This document shows positions 1-7,061 of a stretch of DNA of 10,035 bases, one piece after another. The stretch covers positions 1,925,229-1,935,263 of the forward strand of contig CP070731.1 of assembly GCA_020347545.1 (NCBI GenBank), given 5' to 3'. The notes below the pieces were generated by a model, which was not told the DNA's origin, ran no database searches, and was given only the letters and a program-made list of their open reading frames with translations. Each line of letters opens with the position of its first letter. Position 1 is the stretch's first letter. A program made the position numbers and the translations under genes. Origin of the DNA: Flavobacteriaceae bacterium. GTDB lineage: Bacteria > Bacteroidota > Bacteroidia > Flavobacteriales > Flavobacteriaceae.

Positions 1-1159
1 TTTCAATTTCATACATTCCTGGTCGGTTAAAGAAACTATCCAAAGAAACAAGTTTTGTTCCCGTTGAGGAAGGAGTTCCCAGCGCGGCATAAGCATCCCC
101 GCCGTGATCAAGTATCCAGTGGATATTTGCAAAGGTTTCAACATTGCTGAGTACGGTAGGCTTCCCGAATAACCCATACTGAGCTGGATAGGGGGGTCTG
201 ACTCTTACCTCTGGCCTGAGCCCTTCAATAGAATTTAAGAGTGCTGTTTCTTCTCCGCATACATAACTTCCTTGTCCGCGAATAATTTTAAAGCGAAAGT
301 TTTGCAGCAGTCTATTTTGATTTAAATAAGTGATTGCATTTTCAATCGACCGTATCGATTCGGGGTATTCACCTCTTATATAAAGAACTCCTGTGTCCGC
401 ACCTACACATTTACCCGAGGCATAAATGCCAAAGAGAACTTTAAAAGGCTGCTGTTCCATTAAATACATGTCGCTGAAGGCCCCGGGATCTCCTTCATCT
501 GCATTACAAACAATATACTTCTGCTCCTGATCTTCTTTGCTTACGGCGTCAAGCTTAAACCAAAACGGAAAGCCTGCGCCACCTCTTCCTCTCAAATTCG
601 ATTTCTTTAATTCACTTATTATGCCTTTTGGATCAGCACCGAATTTTTTTGCCAGATCAAAAAATTGATTTACATCAGTTACCGGTCCCGTTAGTATGGG
701 TGTTGAATTTGCACCCACGTAATAATTGTTCTGCGATTTTCTCAACTCTTTCTCTTCCGATAAGAGCGATTTTAAATGTTCGGTGTTTTTAAGGCTATGT
801 GTAAGATCATCCAGCATTATAGCGCTGTTGCTATGACAGTGCCCCACACAGGCAACATGGCCTATTTCATTTTCATCAAACTCAGATTTTAGAATATCTT
901 TAGTTCGATCCTGGGTTCCGGCTACCATACAGGCGGTACCATTGCATATGCGAACCTTTTTGGAGGCTTCATCAGGTTTGATAAAATCATAAAATGAAGC
1001 CGTTCCGAATACTACCGAATCATCTATAAAAAATTGTTTTGACAGTCTTTGAAAATCAGTCTCATCAGCATCATTCTTAGACAATTCCGCAATTTTTTCA
1101 AAAAGGTTGTTGTCCAGGCCCTTTCTTGAAGAAAGAGATCGGATATTTTTATTGGCCAT
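1..1159 (-). CDS. NADH-binding diaphorase subunit, NuoE-NuoF fusion (HoxF / formate dehydrogenase beta type), C-terminus beyond window
   Basis: The frame is open from an ATG at 1159 to the left edge and gives 386 residues. Residues about 70-118 form a NuoE-like thioredoxin-fold 2Fe-2S domain with Cys72/Cys77 (CX4C) and Cys104/Cys108 (CX3C). Residues about 185-386 are the NuoF flavoprotein part: GRGGAGFP (191-198) and NADEGDPGAF (219-228) for FMN/NADH binding, then YVCGEETAL (299-307) and a PPYPAQYGLFGKPT segment. Such fusions transfer electrons between NAD(H) and a partner in soluble NAD-dependent formate dehydrogenases or bidirectional NiFe hydrogenases; complex I normally has separate subunits. 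The 4Fe-4S domain and any partner gene lie outside the window, so the partner is unknown. The 2Fe-2S loop is shorter than usual. The gene begins 66 bases after the methyltransferase stop and could be read with it. No strong promoter is visible; TATATTTC (complement of 1194-1201) is a one-mismatch -7 candidate. The family is firm; the exact enzyme is open. Confidence 0.9.
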   Translation of the reverse strand, partial: MANKNIRSLSSRKGLDNNLFEKIAELSKNDADETDFQRLSKQFFIDDSVVFGTASFYDFIKPDEASKKVRICNGTACMVAGTQDRTKDILKSEFDENEIGHVACVGHCHSNSAIMLDDLTHSLKNTEHLKSLLSEEKELRKSQNNYYVGANSTPILTGPVTDVNQFFDLAKKFGADPKGIISELKKSNLRGRGGAGFPFWFKLDAVSKEDQEQKYIVCNADEGDPGAFSDMYLMEQQPFKVLFGIYASGKCVGADTGVLYIRGEYPESIRSIENAITYLNQNRLLQNFRFKIIRGQGSYVCGEETALLNSIEGLRPEVRVRPPYPAQYGLFGKPTVLSNVETFANIHWILDHGGDAYAALGTPSSTGTKLVSLDSFFNRPGMYEIE

Positions 1160-1170
1160 TTTATTGTTTT

Positions 1171-1206
1171 GAAATATTCAGATTTAAAAGTAAGAAATAT
1201 ATTCAG
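1171..1206. repeat. Imperfect direct repeat in the leader of the diaphorase gene
   Basis: GAAATATTCAG at 1171-1181 recurs as GAAATATATTCAG at 1194-1206, starting 23 bases later, about two helical turns. Both copies sit in the 66-base gap between the methyltransferase stop and the diaphorase start. The spacing would suit binding of a regulator to one face of the helix, but in AT-rich DNA this may be chance. The right copy overlaps the only -7-like candidate here. Confidence 0.35.
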
Positions 1207-1225
1207 GAAGTGGAAAAACCTCTTG

Positions 1226-2401
1226 TTAAACTTTTCTACAGTGAATCACGATTGCTGAATCATGAAGATCCCTGGTAAAAAATAAATAGTCTTCTCCACC
1301 TTCTTTTATACCTGTCTTTTTTCTGATTTCTGCAACTGACTCCTTAAAATTCCTCGTTGTGATATTCGCCTTCTGTGTGCCAAAACGTTTTCTGACTTCC
1401 TTTTTATTGTACTTGAACACTTCCTTGATTAGAAAACGTCTTCCTGGAAATTCAATCAATTCATTTAAAGTATATAAATGACTGTTAATGTGCAATTTAT
1501 GTACATTTAAATGATGTGAAACTTCATTAAAAAGTCCTGCTTTTAAGATCGCTGAATTCGGTTCGTACAAGTACTTTTCAGGAGGAGAATAAGTAGCTTT
1601 TGAAGTTGAGGGAAAGGTTGATCTGAAGATCGTTTCTATTCCATTGCTAAAATCAGTCGCTACAAGTTTAATCTGTTCCTGGTAATTTTTTTGAATGATA
1701 ACGATAAGCTCCTTCATTTCATTTCTCACAGAAACAGTGTGTACTTCCTTGACAAAATTCAGGCTCCTGATTGTTGCTGAAATATCCAGAAGGGGAGAGA
1801 GTTTAATCATAATTTTATCGGAGAACTGCAGGAGGCTATCCAGATGCTCAATTACGTTGGGGATACAATCTTCGAGTCTGAAAACCTTTCCCTTAAAATC
1901 ATCTCTTCTCGAAGGATCCATGTAAATCCAATCAAATTTTTCTGCTGTCTTTAACAGATATTTAATTCCGTCACGGGGAACACAGGTAATATGATCAACG
2001 CCTAAAACTTTAAAATTATATGCGGCTATTTCAGACAACTCCGTATTAATTTCACAATGGACAACCTCATTGAAGCGAGTGGCAAAAAAAAAGCTGTCAA
2101 TTCCATATCCTCCGGTTAAATCGATGATCCTGTTTCCCTCTGTCAAACCGGCTTTATATTCCGCTGTAATTTCCGAAGAACTTTGCTCAAGATGGAGAGA
2201 ATTAGGATATACTATTTGATCCGATTCATACCAGGTTGGCAGTTTTCCCTTTACTTTGGATTTTGATTTAATCTGTTCCACCAATTGTTGAATGGGAATA
2301 TGTGGAAACGGAGATCCTCTTAATACAAGTTTTGCAAGGTCTGAATTAAGGTTTTGATTTATAAACAACTGAACATCAGTATGTAAAAGATGAGTATTCA
2401 A
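1226..2401 (-). CDS. Class I SAM-dependent methyltransferase with THUMP-like C-terminal domain (PG_1098 family)
   Basis: This 391-residue protein carries a Rossmann-fold methyltransferase core: motif I DLTGGYGID (94-102) for SAM binding, an acidic motif II CEIN (116-119), and MDPSRRD (161-167) at the place of the catalytic DPP-type motif. KIMIKLSPLLD (196-206) forms a following strand. The N-terminal 85 residues and the part after about 245 match my memory of the PG_1098 ferredoxin-like and THUMP-like domains of a Bacteroidota family. THUMP-type domains bind RNA, so an RNA substrate is plausible, but none is established. The start is TTG at 2401. It is well constrained: the frame meets a TAA ten codons upstream, there is no in-frame ATG before Met161, and an AAGGA sits about ten bases ahead. 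The gene follows the AI-2E-type gene with one base between stop and start, so the two are almost certainly co-transcribed and translationally coupled. Confidence 0.88.
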   Translation of the reverse strand: MNTHLLHTDVQLFINQNLNSDLAKLVLRGSPFPHIPIQQLVEQIKSKSKVKGKLPTWYESDQIVYPNSLHLEQSSSEITAEYKAGLTEGNRIIDLTGGYGIDSFFFATRFNEVVHCEINTELSEIAAYNFKVLGVDHITCVPRDGIKYLLKTAEKFDWIYMDPSRRDDFKGKVFRLEDCIPNVIEHLDSLLQFSDKIMIKLSPLLDISATIRSLNFVKEVHTVSVRNEMKELIVIIQKNYQEQIKLVATDFSNGIETIFRSTFPSTSKATYSPPEKYLYEPNSAILKAGLFNEVSHHLNVHKLHINSHLYTLNELIEFPGRRFLIKEVFKYNKKEVRKRFGTQKANITTRNFKESVAEIRKKTGIKEGGEDYLFFTRDLHDSAIVIHCRKV

Positions 2402-2402
2402 A

Positions 2403-3488
2403 TCAATCCAATCCTTTTGTAAGGCTTTTTACAATGGGGTTATCTGAAAGAAATTCCTTCAGTACTACTTTAATGACCGTATAAGAAGGTACAGCAAAAA
2501 TCATTCCCGTGATACCGAACATAAGGCCTCCGATAACAATAATAAGGAAGATCTCAAGGGGATGGGATTTTACACTTTTTGAGAAAATGATGGGCTGGCT
2601 GAAAAAATTATCAATAAGCTGCGCAATGATGTACCCAAAAAGAACATATAAAGTCACCGGTAGTATGTGGGTCTGAAAATCGTATTCCAGGCTGCTTGTC
2701 ATCGTAAGCAGTACCATTAATACCCCTCCAATCAAAGGCCCTATATACGGAATCAAGTTCAGAAGGGCACATAAGAATGCAATGACGACGGCACTTTTAA
2801 TATTAAAAATGAGCAGGGTGATCGAATAAATGGTAAACAGAATTGATATTTGGATGATCAAGCCGATGAAATATCTTGACAACAGGTCATTTATGGTCTT
2901 CAGGGATTTTAAAATCTTATCTTCATTTCTGTCCGGAGTAATCAATACAAATACATTATGCAGCAGTTTGCTGTCTTTTAGAAAGAAAAAGGTGATAAAC
3001 AAAACTGAAAAAAGCCCCACACTAAACGTACCTACAACACCCATAAAGGAGTTTAAAAGACTTGGAATGGAGGCAATGTTTGAGGTCAGGTCAATATTTT
3101 TAAGTTCGCCAAACAGATTAATACGCCTTGCCGCGAAATACAGATCAATTTCATGAAAGAGATTAAAAATACGTCTTCTTAATTCTTCAGTGTTCAACAA
3201 AGAGATATTATGGCCTTGTTCCTTGATCAAAGGAATGAACATCGAGATGACACCCAGGATAACCAGCATGAACATTGACATTGTAATGACCACTGCAAGT
3301 ACATTTGGAAATTTCAACTTGTTTTTCAAAAAACGCTGAACCGGTGTCGCGACAAGAGATAATACCGTCGCAATAACCAGGTAGACCAATACGCTTTGAA
3401 TTTTATACAGAAAATAAAGAATGATGAGAATACCCACCAAGACGGCAACCGCTCTTAAGATTCCATTGGCTATAATCTTTGAATTCAT
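2403..3488 (-). CDS. AI-2E transporter family (PerM/YdiK-like) membrane protein
   Basis: This is a 361-residue polytopic membrane protein of usual family length. Hydrophobic segments lie near residues 10-28, 31-50, 63-87, 149-169, 207-229, 232-262, 273-294 and 311-345, with a soluble charged stretch at about 90-145. Family signatures are LNLIPYIGPLIGG (243-255), a conserved PHE/ILE-rich QPIIFSKSVKSHPLE stretch (298-312), and the C-terminal GITGMIFAVP (325-334). The family is named for AI-2 exporters, but members differ in function, including proposed ion/proton antiporters and permeases, so the substrate is not known. The start is an ATG at 3488. It is probably the first gene of a two-gene unit with the methyltransferase that starts one base after its stop. 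The membrane protein gives no direct hint of the methyltransferase role; the pairing may be only organisational. Confidence 0.92.
   Translation of the reverse strand: MNSKIIANGILRAVAVLVGILIILYFLYKIQSVLVYLVIATVLSLVATPVQRFLKNKLKFPNVLAVVITMSMFMLVILGVISMFIPLIKEQGHNISLLNTEELRRRIFNLFHEIDLYFAARRINLFGELKNIDLTSNIASIPSLLNSFMGVVGTFSVGLFSVLFITFFFLKDSKLLHNVFVLITPDRNEDKILKSLKTINDLLSRYFIGLIIQISILFTIYSITLLIFNIKSAVVIAFLCALLNLIPYIGPLIGGVLMVLLTMTSSLEYDFQTHILPVTLYVLFGYIIAQLIDNFFSQPIIFSKSVKSHPLEIFLIIVIGGLMFGITGMIFAVPSYTVIKVVLKEFLSDNPIVKSLTKGLD
2412..2416 (-). promoter_or_regulatory. Shine-Dalgarno-like AAGGA for the TTG-started methyltransferase
   Basis: The minus strand reads AAGGA ten bases before the TTG at 2401, inside the last codons of the preceding membrane protein gene. 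It is one of few purine-rich ribosome sites in the window and supports the unusual TTG start in a coupled arrangement. Confidence 0.5.
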
Positions 3489-3517
3489 GCTTATTGGCTG
3501 ATCATTGACTTCTATTG

Positions 3518-3545
3518 TAAATATATAATAAATCTTCAGATACAG
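3518..3545 (-). promoter_or_regulatory. Weak Bacteroidota-type promoter candidate for the AI-2E family gene
   Basis: The minus strand has TATATTTA (complement of 3518-3525), one mismatch from TAnnTTTG, with CTG (3543-3545) 17 bases upstream in place of TTG. It lies 29 bases ahead of the ATG at 3488. Both elements are imperfect, and the only other source of transcription would be read-through from the META lipoprotein gene 79 bases upstream. Confidence 0.25.
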
Positions 3546-3567
3546 GAAGTGTGAAACTAAGAAATAA

Positions 3568-4773
3568 TTATTCCTTCACAGGAGTAAGTATCATTACTTT
3601 TTTCGCTCCTTCAAAAAGTAAGAGTTGATTTTTATCAAACACATAGGATAAAGATTTCCCGCCTATCGCACGAGTTATTTTACTACTGATATCCATATTT
3701 GGGCAAGCCATCATTGTTCCTGCCAAAGGTCCTGTTACAATTTCCTTTGCCTTGAATTTTATGTGCCCCTGAAACCCATTACATCCTTCATTTCCAAATA
3801 TTTTTCCTTGATCAATGTCAATTTTCAAAAAGGGATGCCTGCCTTCAAACTGATCTTCAGTAATTGGTGTATCCAGTGCCCAGTTTATCCTCCAGGATCC
3901 ATTTAGATTAGGATCTGGAATAAAACTTCCGCATCCATTTACATGATGCATAATTTTATCCTTTTTCAGATCCAGTTTTACCGAAATCTTAAAGTTTTGA
4001 ATTTGATCCGAATCATTTAAGCTGCATTTTTCTTCGATCAAATGAACAAACATTTCTCCTTCTTTGTTCTTGATCCTGTAATCAAGAATTTCAGGTTGGA
4101 GCGTGGGGAGGGGTTTTGGAAGTTTTGCCTGAAAAGATGGCCCCTGCTTTAATGTAAACAAGAGAGAATCTCCCGAAAAATACTTAAGTGTCCAGCTTTT
4201 ATTTGCATCACTTGCCATGAACATGATACCATCTTTTCGTTTTTTGTCCAGCTTACGGATGTCAAGGGTATCTGTATAGGTTTCATTTTCAACAATATTT
4301 TTAACCGATTTCAGCAAATATGAATCCGCGGCTCCAACTGTAATCGGTTTGCGATTTTTATCGAGTAACCTCAGCTGATCTCCTTCAATTTTAAAAAAAC
4401 TCATGTTTTTGGGAGCATCGTTAAGGGCTATGATGTCATTTTCAATAAAATTGAAATAACTTTCTTGAACTTTCGTTTTAAGCGATTTTCCCCTGTGAAG
4501 CATTTCAGTTCTGTATGATAGGTCCTTATTCAAGGTAAGCTTGTAATCTAAGCCATCACAATCCTGACAAGGAAAAGTTCCCGAATAGGTTCCTGTAAAC
4601 AATTCAATACTGTTTTGATATGCTTTCTGAAGCTCTTCCTGTACCAGTTCGTTATGCAATTGCTGATGGGCTTCTGCATGAGGGTTAGTATAGGAGCTTC
4701 TTGAACTTGATGTAGAGCCGCAGGCATAGATCAGTGCCGCAGCTGCAAAGGCCAGTATAAATTGAGTTTTCAT
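3568..4773 (-). CDS. Outer-envelope lipoprotein with NlpE-like and META (HslJ-like) domains
   Basis: The predicted protein has 401 residues. A lipoprotein signal peptide ends in LIYAC, with lipidated Cys18 followed by a Ser-rich linker. An NlpE N-terminal-type domain covers about 61-155 and holds a CQDC pair (Cys69/Cys72) within GTYSGTFPCQDCDGL, as in copper-stress lipoprotein NlpE. The middle (about 180-285) has an ExC...GCG pattern (Cys250, Cys281) like the small domain seen in COG3650-type proteins. The C-terminus (about 293-398) is a META domain with NEGCNGF (Cys331) and MACPNM (Cys357), the usual HslJ signatures. The role is unproven; META and NlpE proteins are linked to envelope stress and drug tolerance. 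I chose the ATG at 4773, not the in-frame TTG at 4803: the latter adds ten residues before an otherwise normal signal peptide and lies inside the -7 promoter element. It is 89 bases downstream of prfC and has its own promoter. Confidence 0.88.
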   Translation of the reverse strand: MKTQFILAFAAAALIYACGSTSSSRSSYTNPHAEAHQQLHNELVQEELQKAYQNSIELFTGTYSGTFPCQDCDGLDYKLTLNKDLSYRTEMLHRGKSLKTKVQESYFNFIENDIIALNDAPKNMSFFKIEGDQLRLLDKNRKPITVGAADSYLLKSVKNIVENETYTDTLDIRKLDKKRKDGIMFMASDANKSWTLKYFSGDSLLFTLKQGPSFQAKLPKPLPTLQPEILDYRIKNKEGEMFVHLIEEKCSLNDSDQIQNFKISVKLDLKKDKIMHHVNGCGSFIPDPNLNGSWRINWALDTPITEDQFEGRHPFLKIDIDQGKIFGNEGCNGFQGHIKFKAKEIVTGPLAGTMMACPNMDISSKITRAIGGKSLSYVFDKNQLLLFEGAKKVMILTPVKE

Positions 4774-4800
4774 AACTAAATATTTATAAAAATGTTCTAT

Positions 4801-4829
4801 CAAAGATATTAACTTTTCAAGAGATTCAA
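4801..4829 (-). promoter_or_regulatory. Bacteroidota promoter for the META lipoprotein gene
   Basis: The minus strand reads TTG (complement of 4827-4829), 18 bases, then TATCTTTG (complement of 4801-4808), an exact TAnnTTTG. The ATG at 4773 follows 27 bases after the -7 element, leaving a leader of about 20 bases. Its position separates this gene from prfC transcriptionally. Confidence 0.65.
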
Positions 4830-4862
4830 TTCCTGTGCCAAACCTGTAGAATATTGAATTAT

Positions 4863-6452
4863 TTAATTAAACTCACTGACAAAGTGAAGTTTGACTGTTG
4901 GGTATTTTTGCTGAGTCATTTGTACGGTGAAAGCTGAATCCGCAAGGAATACGAGTTGACCCTTTTTGTCCTTGGCAAGATAACGTTGTTTCACTCTTTT
5001 AAATTCCTTGAACTCATCACTGTTCTCGTCTTCAGCTTCTACCCAGCACGCTTTATGAACATTTACATTTTCGTAGGAACATTTGGCTCCGTATTCGTGT
5101 TCGAGACGGTATTGAATTACTTCGAATTGAAGCGCTCCAACCGTTCCAATTACTTTTCTGCCATTGAGATCAAGTGTAAACAATTGGGCAACACCCTCAT
5201 CCATGAGCTGATCAAGTCCTTTTGCCAGTTGTTTCGACTTCATTGGATCCGCATTGTTCACGTACCTGAAGTGTTCAGGAGAAAAACTAGGGACACCCTT
5301 GAATTCGAGAATTTCACCCTCGGTCAAAGTATCTCCAATTTTAAAATTCCCGGTGTCATGCAGTCCCACAATATCACCTGGAAAGGACTCATCAACAATT
5401 TCTTTTTTTTCCGCAAAGAAAGCATTAGGGCTCGAAAATTTCATTTTCTTACCCAGTTTTACATGCAGGTAATTCGTGTTTCGTTTAAAGATCCCCGAAA
5501 CTATTTTTACGAAAGCCAATCTGTCCCTGTGTTTGGGATCCATATTTGCATGAATCTTGAACACAAATCCGGTAAACTTTTTCTCTTTGGAATCTACCAG
5601 TCGGGTATCAGACATTTTTGGCAATGGGGCAGGAGCAATGTCAATAAAACAATCCAGCAATTCTTTTACTCCAAAGTTATTTAAGGCCGAACCAAAGAAA
5701 ACAGGTTGAAGGTCTCCTTTCAAATAGGCATCTTTATCAAACCCTGGATAAACCTCTTCAACCAGTTCAAGCTCTTCTCTAAGAAGTTCAGCAGCTTCTT
5801 GGCCGATCATCTTATCGAGTTCAGGATCATTGACATTGTCAAATTCGATTCCATCAGAAACGACAGTTTTGCTTCCTGCCGTAAACAAATTGATTTTTTT
5901 ATCCCATATATTGTAAATTCCTTTAAAATCATATCCCATTCCTATGGGGAAACTTAAAGGAATAACTTTAAGGCCTAATTTTTGTTCAACTTCATCCAGA
6001 AGATCAAAAGCGTCCTTTCCTTCACGGTCAAGTTTATTGATAAAGACGATCATGGGAATATTTCTCATCCGGCAAACCTCCACCAGTTTTTCAGTCTGCT
6101 CCTCAACACCCTTGGCTACATCTATTACAACGATCACACTATCAACAGCCGTTAAGGTTCTGAAGGTGTCTTCAGCAAAGTCTTTATGCCCGGGAGTATC
6201 TAGAATATTGATTTTCTTGTCCTTATAGACAAAGGCAAGAACCGAAGTGGCTACCGATATTCCCCTTTGTCTCTCAATTTCCATAAAATCAGATGTGGCG
6301 CCTTTCTTTATTTTGTTGCTTTTTACGGCTCCGGCTTCCTGAATTGCACCTCCAAAGAGAAGCAATTTTTCAGTTAAAGTTGTTTTACCAGCATCGGGAT
6401 GGGAAATGATTCCAAAAGTTCGTCTTCTTTGTATTTCCTGAAGTAGATCCAT
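4863..6452 (-). CDS. prfC: Peptide chain release factor 3 (RF3), translational GTPase
   Basis: RF3 is a cytoplasmic GTPase that releases RF1/RF2 from the ribosome after peptide hydrolysis. The 529 residues equal the usual RF3 length. G-domain motifs are intact: P-loop SHPDAGKT (17-24), switch I region SDFMEIERQRGIS (54-66), DTPGH (85-89) and NKLD (139-142). The EIERQRGIS sequence with the SDFME lead is the RF3 form and separates it from EF-G and LepA. The later domains continue with no frameshift to a TAA at 4863. It starts at ATG 6452, only 17 bases after a strong -7 element, so the leader is about 10 bases and contains a run of eight T on the coding strand and no Shine-Dalgarno. Neither neighbour has a translation role, so prfC seems to be its own unit. 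Not all bacteria have RF3; nothing here suggests inactivation. Confidence 0.97.
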   Translation of the reverse strand: MDLLQEIQRRRTFGIISHPDAGKTTLTEKLLLFGGAIQEAGAVKSNKIKKGATSDFMEIERQRGISVATSVLAFVYKDKKINILDTPGHKDFAEDTFRTLTAVDSVIVVIDVAKGVEEQTEKLVEVCRMRNIPMIVFINKLDREGKDAFDLLDEVEQKLGLKVIPLSFPIGMGYDFKGIYNIWDKKINLFTAGSKTVVSDGIEFDNVNDPELDKMIGQEAAELLREELELVEEVYPGFDKDAYLKGDLQPVFFGSALNNFGVKELLDCFIDIAPAPLPKMSDTRLVDSKEKKFTGFVFKIHANMDPKHRDRLAFVKIVSGIFKRNTNYLHVKLGKKMKFSSPNAFFAEKKEIVDESFPGDIVGLHDTGNFKIGDTLTEGEILEFKGVPSFSPEHFRYVNNADPMKSKQLAKGLDQLMDEGVAQLFTLDLNGRKVIGTVGALQFEVIQYRLEHEYGAKCSYENVNVHKACWVEAEDENSDEFKEFKRVKQRYLAKDKKGQLVFLADSAFTVQMTQQKYPTVKLHFVSEFN

Positions 6453-6469
6453 TAAAAAAAATTAGTTTG

Positions 6470-6499
6470 CAAATATAAGCCAACTTTGACGACTTACAA
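6470..6499 (-). promoter_or_regulatory. Bacteroidota promoter for prfC
   Basis: The minus strand reads TTG (complement of 6497-6499), 19 bases, then TATATTTG (complement of 6470-6477). This is the best match in the window to TTG-N17-23-TAnnTTTG. The upstream TTG directly abuts the stop codon of the preceding gene (6500-6502), and the start codon follows 17 bases after the -7 element. Confidence 0.7.
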
Positions 6500-7012
6500 T
6501 CAGGAATTCCAATTTTTGAATTTTTCCAATGCTGGTTTTGCTTTGTCTCGATCTCTTTTCTTTAAAATGTACGAAAGCCATTCAAACCACTCCAGAAATA
6601 ACTTTTGATCATTGACCTTTCTGTAGTCGATGACGAACAAATTTAATTTTTGCCACAGCGCCAGACAAACCCCTCCAACCAGTTGTTCAACAAATTCAAT
6701 AGGAATGACTTTTTTGTAGACCAGAAAACCGAGGGTTTCAAATTTTGTGGTGATGGCAAAAATGGCTTTTTCGAGAGCAGGATTCTGATCATGTACTTCT
6801 TTTACCGAGCCAAGTTGTTCAGACTGATTGATCAGATGAAGAGAGTCTGTAAACTGAGCGTCCTGCATGGTTCGCATAATCTCGACGGCCGCAATATCTT
6901 TTCGCTGAGTCTTGAATTGTTTTAATTGGATGACTCCAAAGATAATTGCTATAATAATAGTTATAAAGCTCAGTATTGGAGCCAGCTGGGTGAGAAATTC
7001 AAACAATTCCAT
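6500..7012 (-). CDS. Small membrane-anchored protein, DUF4760-like
   Basis: The product has 170 residues. One hydrophobic helix spans about 10-30 (ILSFITIIIAIIFGVIQL), followed at once by a basic, Gln/Lys-rich stretch (QLKQFKTQRKDIAAVEIMR) and a mostly helical cytoplasmic part of about 130 residues. The order of a single N-terminal anchor, a Q-K-R-rich juxtamembrane helix, and an ExxR-type helix with later FExLGFLVYKKVI and WFEWL segments resembles DUF4760 proteins, whose function is unknown. No catalytic motif is visible. The start is the ATG at 7012; the stop is TGA at 6500. It follows the cyclophilin gene by 46 bases and precedes prfC by 47, the latter with its own promoter. A TAATTTTG element at 7054-7061 may start transcription here; read-through from the cyclophilin gene is also possible. 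Confidence 0.75.
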   Translation of the reverse strand: MELFEFLTQLAPILSFITIIIAIIFGVIQLKQFKTQRKDIAAVEIMRTMQDAQFTDSLHLINQSEQLGSVKEVHDQNPALEKAIFAITTKFETLGFLVYKKVIPIEFVEQLVGGVCLALWQKLNLFVIDYRKVNDQKLFLEWFEWLSYILKKRDRDKAKPALEKFKNWNS

Positions 7013-7053
7013 GATAAAGTTTTAAAAATGGTTCGTTGTAAAATCGAATATAC

Positions 7054-7061
7054 CAAAATTA
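7054..7061 (-). promoter_or_regulatory. Possible -7 element for the DUF4760-like gene
   Basis: The minus strand reads TAATTTTG, an exact TAnnTTTG, overlapping the stop codon of the cyclophilin gene and lying 41 bases ahead of the ATG at 7012. No TTG is seen at the expected distance upstream, so this is a weaker candidate than those before prfC and the META lipoprotein gene. Confidence 0.3.

Noticed and set aside
4774..4803. Ten-residue N-terminal extension of the META lipoprotein from a TTG at 4803
   Set aside because: The TTG is the end of the TATCTTTG -7 element, so it would not be in the message, and the ATG at 4773 gives a standard lipoprotein signal peptide.
4824..4859. Inverted repeat ATTCAAT/ATTGAAT downstream of prfC as a terminator
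   Set aside because: The stem is 7 AT-rich base pairs with a 22-base loop and no T run after it, and one arm overlaps the -33 TTG of the next promoter.
4956..6228. Plus-strand open frames of 72-242 codons opposite prfC
   Set aside because: They are antisense to an intact, strongly conserved gene and show no recognisable domain or start signals; they reflect codon bias of the real gene. The same holds for open frames opposite the other minus-strand genes and the one at 8424-8606.
7024..7054. Terminator-like hairpin after the cyclophilin gene
   Set aside because: On the minus strand GGT and TCG can pair with CGA and ACC, followed by ATTTTT, but the stem has a 4-base bulge and only six pairs; too weak to call without 3'-end data.
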